The notes below the pieces were generated by a model, which searched no databases, had not been told where the DNA came from, and saw only the letters and a program-made list of their open reading frames with translations. From Nostoc sp. CHAB 5834 (GTDB lineage: Bacteria > Cyanobacteriota > Cyanobacteriia > Cyanobacteriales > Nostocaceae), in the NCBI GenBank assembly GCA_020829485.1, contig JAIVFU010000174.1, forward strand, positions 1 to 10,449: DNA of 10,449 nucleotides, written 5' to 3'. The translations under genes and the position numbers were made by a program. This document shows, in pieces, positions 6,631-10,449 of the stretch (position 1 is its first letter; every line of letters begins with the position of its first letter).

Positions 6631-7709
6631 TTATGCTGCGGCGGTTCGGTTGAGCCAGACGAGCCGGCGGATGTTGTAGGCGAGATTGCGATGCCGATCT
6701 TGGTTTTAGCCCTGGCGATGCCGATGGTGCGCACGAAGAGGCCCATTCTCGCCTTCTGCTGCGCGAAGACATGCTCGACGCGAGAGCGGACCTTCGACTT
6801 CGCGTTGTTGGCGCGCCGCGTCGCCTCCGGCATGGGCCTGCCCTTGGGCTTCTTGCGATGGATCTTGCTGACGAAGCCGTGCTTGTCGAGAAAAGCCTCA
6901 TTGGCCGCGGAACGATAGGCGCTATCGGCCCAGACGGCCTTGGACGTGTTGGTGGGATCGAGCAGGCCCTCGCGCAGCCGCGCGCCCTCATAGGCGGCCG
7001 CATCCGTCACCAGCCAGCGCCGGATCAGGCCATGCTCGCGGTCGATCGCGATATGGTTTTGATAGCCGAAGGCGGGAATGGCGATGTCGATCGGCGGCAT
7101 TGTGCCGTCCGCCTGCGGCCTGGCCTTGGTGAACTTGACGGTCCATCGCGCGTCACGATCCTTCTGCCTGAGCCTGGCCGGGCGTTCCTTCCAGGCCTGG
7201 GGAATGCGCCCGGCCTTGATCTCGTCCTTCTCCTCTTTGGTGTTGCGCTGCCTGGGTGCCGCAACCAGGCTGGAATCGACAATCTGTCCGGCCATGGCGA
7301 TGTAGCCGGCCTCGCGCAGCATCGTCTCGAAGCGGGCAAAGAGCGGCTCGATTGCACCCGCCTTGGTCAGACGCTCGCGGAACAGCCAGATCGTGCGCGC
7401 GTCGGGGACACGATCGGACAGGCCGAGCCCGAGGAAACGCATGAAGGAGAGCCGGTCGCTGATCAGAAACTCGGCACGCTCGTCCGATAGGCTGTTGGCG
7501 GCCTGGATGACCAGGATCTTCAGCATCAGCACCGGGTCATAGGGCGGGCGCCCGCCCTGAGCGCCGGTCGCATACGCCAGGGCCTTCTCCAGTTCTGACC
7601 GAAAGGCTTCAAAATCGACGGCCTGGGCGTAGGCCTCAAGTTGATCGCCGAGTTCGCTCAGCCGCTTCAGCCGCTCGTCGACATCGAAAAAGCCCGGCAT
7701 CCCCGCCAT
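6631..7709 (-). pseudogene. IS5-family transposase with a one-base frameshift near the C-terminus
   Basis: From ATG 7709 the frame gives MAGMPGFFDVDERLKRLSEL, GGRPPYDPVLMLKILVIQAA, GQIVDSSLV (Asp145), AVWADSAYRS (Asp262) and RSRVEHVFAQQKARMGLFVR (Glu312). This is a complete IS5-type DDE triad. At about 6685-6690 one base is missing: restoring it yields NLAYNIRRLVWLNRTAAA and a TAA at 6631-6633, a 359-aa protein of normal length. As sequenced, the frame instead runs on to 6309 through antisense DNA of the neighbouring fragment, replacing the last 18 residues with an unrelated 120-odd residue tail. The frame is also open upstream to 7844, but alignment with the sister copy places the start near 7709. 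The altered tail follows the catalytic core, so residual activity is possible. A sequencing error is an alternative. Confidence 0.85.
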
Positions 7710-7767
7710 CGCGCTCTCCCACCAGCTTCGAGCAGCCAGAGAATCACGAAACCACGAAGGATGCGAG

Positions 7768-7786
7768 GTTCTTCGAACCGTCCAGC
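7768..7786 (-). repeat. Inverted repeat, right copy (IS5-family element)
   Basis: This is the reverse complement of 6495-6513 with no mismatch over 19 bases, 58 bases upstream of the transposase start. The sister IS5 copy has a diverged version (GCTGGACACCCGCAAGAAC) at the equivalent place in its own leader, which supports it as a conserved end or near-end sequence. Confidence 0.75.
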
Positions 7787-7906
7787 TCGCATGCGTCAGG
7801 ATCTGGTCATGCGGCAATGAGGCGACGGCTTGGCACCGGCCCAAAATTTAGGAACAATTCATACCCGAGCATCGACCAATTATAAAATACGGCACTCATC
7901 GAGCCA
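7787..7906. other. Junction between the IS5 element and the minus-strand glycosyltransferase genes
   Basis: GC-rich DNA to about 7843 gives way abruptly to AT-rich DNA matching the glycosyltransferase genes. The change marks the likely edge of mobile DNA. The GC-rich part resembles the flank upstream of the first IS5 copy (both contain GGTGCC, then AGCTGGAC about 45-55 bases on), so it may be element end sequence. No gene or terminator is seen. Confidence 0.4.
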
Positions 7907-9034
7907 TTAAAATAGGCACCGCAACGATTTTAAACTCTGATCATAACTCGAACGCATCTTATCAAATAAATCGTCCCTCTGATCGTTTAAATCATGAGCT
8001 TCAAAGAATTCGCGCCCGCGAATATCGTCGGTAGTACCGCGACCCCGAGAAACCTTCTTATTCCAGTACTCTTCTTCAGATTTTACCACATAATGATTCA
8101 GGCAGGCGATATACGGACAAAATTGCTCAGTAATTCCCGGCTCTTCAGCATACATCAGATCACGACCAAGCGTGTCGATCGATAAGAAGCCACTAGATAA
8201 TCTTACGAGGTGGGGATTTTCGCCCATTTCGAGGAATGCATTCGACCTAACAATATGCTTACAATGCCTGTTTCCTGGCGACCCATCAACTCCCCTGTAT
8301 CTAAAGCGCTGCATAACCGGTCGGGCGTCGTGTTTCTTTAATCCAGAAGACCCAAATAATCTCCAGTTTAAAGCAACAGATCCGACATTTTTTCTACAAA
8401 AAATACGTTTCAATCGATCAATGTTTTCTATATATCCATCCATAGGAACAATAAATTCGTCAGCATCTATCAACGCAATGAGATCAGATCGATTTTTGAA
8501 CGAATTCATGAGAATATTGAACGCCGGCAGCTGAGGAGCCACGCCTTGGACTGTAGGAAAACGGATAAATTCCAAAATACCAGCGCCCCCCAAGACCCTA
8601 AGAATTTGTGACGTCTCATCAGTACTATCGTTATCTGCAATAAAGAAATTTGAAAAACCTAAAGCTTGATGGTAAGCGATCCATTCAATTAAATAAGGAC
8701 CTTCGTTTTTCATAACAGAAGCAATCGAAATACTAAAATCATCAGAACCTAACACAATTGGACTATTAGTTAAAAACTGGTCCGAATCATAGAATCGCGC
8801 GCTAACGACATCCCCCGATTGGAGAAATAGCCTGAATTGAAAACCACACTTAATACTAGGTAAATTCTGACTTACGAGATCCTCTCTCTCCAAAGAAGCA
8901 ATTCCGACACCAACGATCATCCCATTGACTGTTATTGCTACAGATGCAGCCTCAGGGTTATTGCTATCGTAAGCCCACCCCGACGCAATGCCATCAACAA
9001 CACTATCCAAGTGTCCGATCCGTTTTCTTTCCAT
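7907..9034 (-). CDS. GT2/GT92-like glycosyltransferase with N-terminal SGW module, 375 aa
   Basis: Residues about 6-95 form a small accessory module starting GHLDSVVDGIASGWAYDS (Gly19-Trp20), with AITVNG and KCGFQFRL further on. The rest is a GT-A glycosyltransferase of the Glyco_tranf_2_4 / GT92-like type: SIASVMKNEGPYLIEWIAYH (101-122), a FIADNDSTDET turn (131-141), the metal-binding DxD in LIDADEF (188-194), and the closing NHYVVKSEEEYWNKKVSRG (313-331), typical of this group. No signal peptide or membrane helix is seen, so it is expected in the cytoplasm using a nucleotide-sugar donor of unknown identity. The start is ATG 9034, one base after the stop of the upstream gene with no strong ribosome-binding site, implying translational coupling. 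Composition is AT-rich. It converges on the IS cluster, and no clear terminator is seen after its TAA. Confidence 0.87.
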   Translation of the reverse strand: MERKRIGHLDSVVDGIASGWAYDSNNPEAASVAITVNGMIVGVGIASLEREDLVSQNLPSIKCGFQFRLFLQSGDVVSARFYDSDQFLTNSPIVLGSDDFSISIASVMKNEGPYLIEWIAYHQALGFSNFFIADNDSTDETSQILRVLGGAGILEFIRFPTVQGVAPQLPAFNILMNSFKNRSDLIALIDADEFIVPMDGYIENIDRLKRIFCRKNVGSVALNWRLFGSSGLKKHDARPVMQRFRYRGVDGSPGNRHCKHIVRSNAFLEMGENPHLVRLSSGFLSIDTLGRDLMYAEEPGITEQFCPYIACLNHYVVKSEEEYWNKKVSRGRGTTDDIRGREFFEAHDLNDQRDDLFDKMRSSYDQSLKSLRCLF

Positions 9035-9035
9035 A

Positions 9036-10449
9036 TCAAGTTATCTTGCGTCCCTGTGGTTTCAGCACTGCGCGTACATAGCCTCTATTTTCATCGATAC
9101 GAAAATCTTCATGATCGAGAGTGAGGTTCGGTGAATAAAAAGGATCAGAGTCAAGAATCTTTCCCCATTTCCTATTCATAAAGGCGATTTCTGCATGAGC
9201 GCGCACTAATTTGGCTCCAGTGCTATCAGCTCCTCTTGAAATCGACTCATGATGGTACAACACCGCCTGGTTACAGAGAACGACACTATATCCTGCACGA
9301 CGTATTTTTAAACAAAGGTCAACATCATTGAATGCTACCGCCAAATTATCGGCATCAAACCCCTTCACTTTCCAAAATATTTCTCTTTCAATAAGAAGGC
9401 AAGCTGCCGTGCACGCCGATAATTCATGATCGACTACGGCGCGATTATAGTAACCATAGTCATGTCGCTGGCTCATTTTATGACCGTGGCCCGCAACACC
9501 TCCTATTCCCAGTATTACACCACTGTGCTGAACTCTACCATCAGGATAGAGCAATTTAGCACCAACAGCTCCGATGTTTTTGCGGCGCGCGTGCCCCACC
9601 ATTAAACTAAGCCAATTTGAATCTATCACCTCAATATCATTGTTCAACATGAGCAAATATTGACCAGAAGCGGCAGATGCACCTATATTGCAGATATCAG
9701 CATAGTTGAATTCATTATCGTAGCGAATAAGCTTAACATTTTTTCGCTTTGAAACCTGAGCAAAAAGGGCAAGAGTATCCATTTCGACGCTACCATTATC
9801 GACGATAATTACCTCAAAATTCTTATAGTCAGTACGATTGAATATGCCCGAAAGACATAGCGCCAAAATTGAAGCACCATCCCTCGTCGGTATAATGATC
9901 GAGACAAGTGGCTCAGTATCCCCAAGCGGCCATGTGACACTATATCCGACGAGACCGGCATCCTTGACGTGACCGGGTTGCCTCGTTCGCTCAAAATGGT
10001 CCCGAAGAGCCTTTAAACCAGCATCTTTGGCGTAAGATTTGATACCTCCATCCAACGCCGTGCTGTTCGAGTGTACGCGCCAATGATATAATACGAGCGG
10101 CACATGCTTTATCTTAGCAGCAGAGGTCAACTCTACACAACGAAGCATAAAGTCATAGTCTTGGCTTCCGTTATAAGAGGTTCTCAAGCCACCAACTGAA
10201 TCATAAATTTTTCTCTTAACGGCAACAAAATGACAAATATAATTATAAGCGAGCAATAATGTGTAATTAAAATCGCTCTTAAAATGATGATCGTGCCTAA
10301 CACCCGCCTCGTCAATCTTATCTTCATCCGAATAGATAATATCGCACCTAGTTTCATTTAATACAAAAGCAAATTGAGCTAAAGCATCCACCGTTAGCTC
10401 GTCATCATGGTCAAGAAAACATATGTAATCACCAGTGGATAAAGCGAAG
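9036..10449 (-). CDS. Tandem-domain GT2 glycosyltransferase, 5' end outside the window (470 aa visible)
   Basis: The frame is open to the right edge without a start: the first visible residues, FALSTGDYICFLDHDDELT, contain the DxD (DHDD at 10401-10412) of a first GT2 domain whose N-terminus is missing. This domain continues with DIIYSDEDKID, GSQDYDFMLRC and LYHWRVH. A second GT2 domain follows from about visible residue 180: PLVSIIIPTRDG, EVIIVDNGS, YLLMLNNDIEV (metal-binding region), GAVGAKLLYPDGRVQHSG and FNDVDLCLKIRRAGY. The pattern is that of long O-antigen or rhamnan-type GT2 proteins that extend polysaccharides in the cytoplasm. Its TGA (9036-9038) is separated by one base from the next ATG. 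A GTG at 10391 is an internal codon and should not be taken as the start, because GT2 core sequence extends upstream of it. Confidence 0.92.
   Translation of the reverse strand, partial: FALSTGDYICFLDHDDELTVDALAQFAFVLNETRCDIIYSDEDKIDEAGVRHDHHFKSDFNYTLLLAYNYICHFVAVKRKIYDSVGGLRTSYNGSQDYDFMLRCVELTSAAKIKHVPLVLYHWRVHSNSTALDGGIKSYAKDAGLKALRDHFERTRQPGHVKDAGLVGYSVTWPLGDTEPLVSIIIPTRDGASILALCLSGIFNRTDYKNFEVIIVDNGSVEMDTLALFAQVSKRKNVKLIRYDNEFNYADICNIGASAASGQYLLMLNNDIEVIDSNWLSLMVGHARRKNIGAVGAKLLYPDGRVQHSGVILGIGGVAGHGHKMSQRHDYGYYNRAVVDHELSACTAACLLIEREIFWKVKGFDADNLAVAFNDVDLCLKIRRAGYSVVLCNQAVLYHHESISRGADSTGAKLVRAHAEIAFMNRKWGKILDSDPFYSPNLTLDHEDFRIDENRGYVRAVLKPQGRKIT

Larger units (their letters stand above)
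6495..7786 (-). mobile_element. IS5-family insertion sequence, almost complete
   Basis: The element is bounded by the 19-base perfect inverted repeats and contains one minus-strand transposase gene. It sits inside the remnant of a related plus-strand IS5 transposase, but DNA beyond 7786 does not continue that remnant, so this is not a clean insertion. GC-rich DNA continues to about 7843, and its sequence weakly resembles the stretch upstream of the first IS5 copy (5993-6040). The true right end could therefore lie nearer 7835-7843. Confidence 0.6.

Noticed and set aside
6680..6692. Programmed translational frameshift in the IS5 transposase
   Set aside because: No slippery heptamer or downstream structure recognised, and the shift lies only 18 codons from the normal end; mutation or sequencing error is simpler.
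6771..7490. Plus-strand 239-codon open frame
   Set aside because: Entirely antisense to the IS5 transposase with intact catalytic motifs; a shadow.
7844..7906. Rho-independent terminator after the 375-aa glycosyltransferase gene
   Set aside because: No GC-rich stem followed by a T run found on the minus strand.

Overview
The window reads as an accessory surface-glycan (O-antigen, capsule or similar) locus from a GC-rich Gram-negative bacterium. It is most likely an alphaproteobacterium (Methylobacterium-like, other Hyphomicrobiales, or Acetobacteraceae). The basis is the kind of IS30, IS3 and IS5 transposases present and a small 'SGW' beta-type module attached to glycosyltransferases, which I associate with that class. 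The genus cannot be fixed from sequence alone. The glycosyltransferase genes are visibly AT-rich and the insertion-sequence DNA is visibly GC-rich, the usual look of a laterally acquired glycan locus peppered with host mobile DNA.

Layout. Positions 1-685 hold nested insertion-sequence debris: the N-terminal third of an IS30-family transposase gene (minus strand, running off the left edge) whose end abuts the C-terminal third of an IS3-family orfB (plus strand). Positions 686-1115 are gene-poor leader DNA with a run of ten G. Positions 1124-5793 hold two overlapping plus-strand glycosyltransferase genes: a stand-alone CgeB-like protein (334 aa), then a 1222-aa multidomain protein with a CgeB-like domain, a GT4-type glycosyltransferase domain and a long C-terminal beta-type region with two SGW motifs. 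From 5791 to about 7840 lies a second insertion-sequence cluster: the left end and first 40 codons of an IS3-family orfA, the N-terminal 130 codons of one IS5-family transposase, and an oppositely oriented, nearly complete second IS5-family transposase with a one-base frameshift near its C-terminus. Positions 7907-10449 hold two minus-strand glycosyltransferase genes separated by one base: a tandem GT2 protein (5' end outside the window), then a 375-aa GT2/GT92-like protein with an N-terminal SGW module.

How the genes work together. All four non-mobile genes look like soluble cytoplasmic glycosyltransferases with no obvious signal peptide or membrane segment. They probably add successive sugars to one glycan. 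The two pairs converge on the insertion-sequence cluster, and one member of each pair carries the same type of SGW accessory module, which suggests both pairs belong to one glycan programme. Acceptor, sugar donors and linkage cannot be read from the sequence. I found no tRNA, rRNA, CRISPR array or recognisable defence system.
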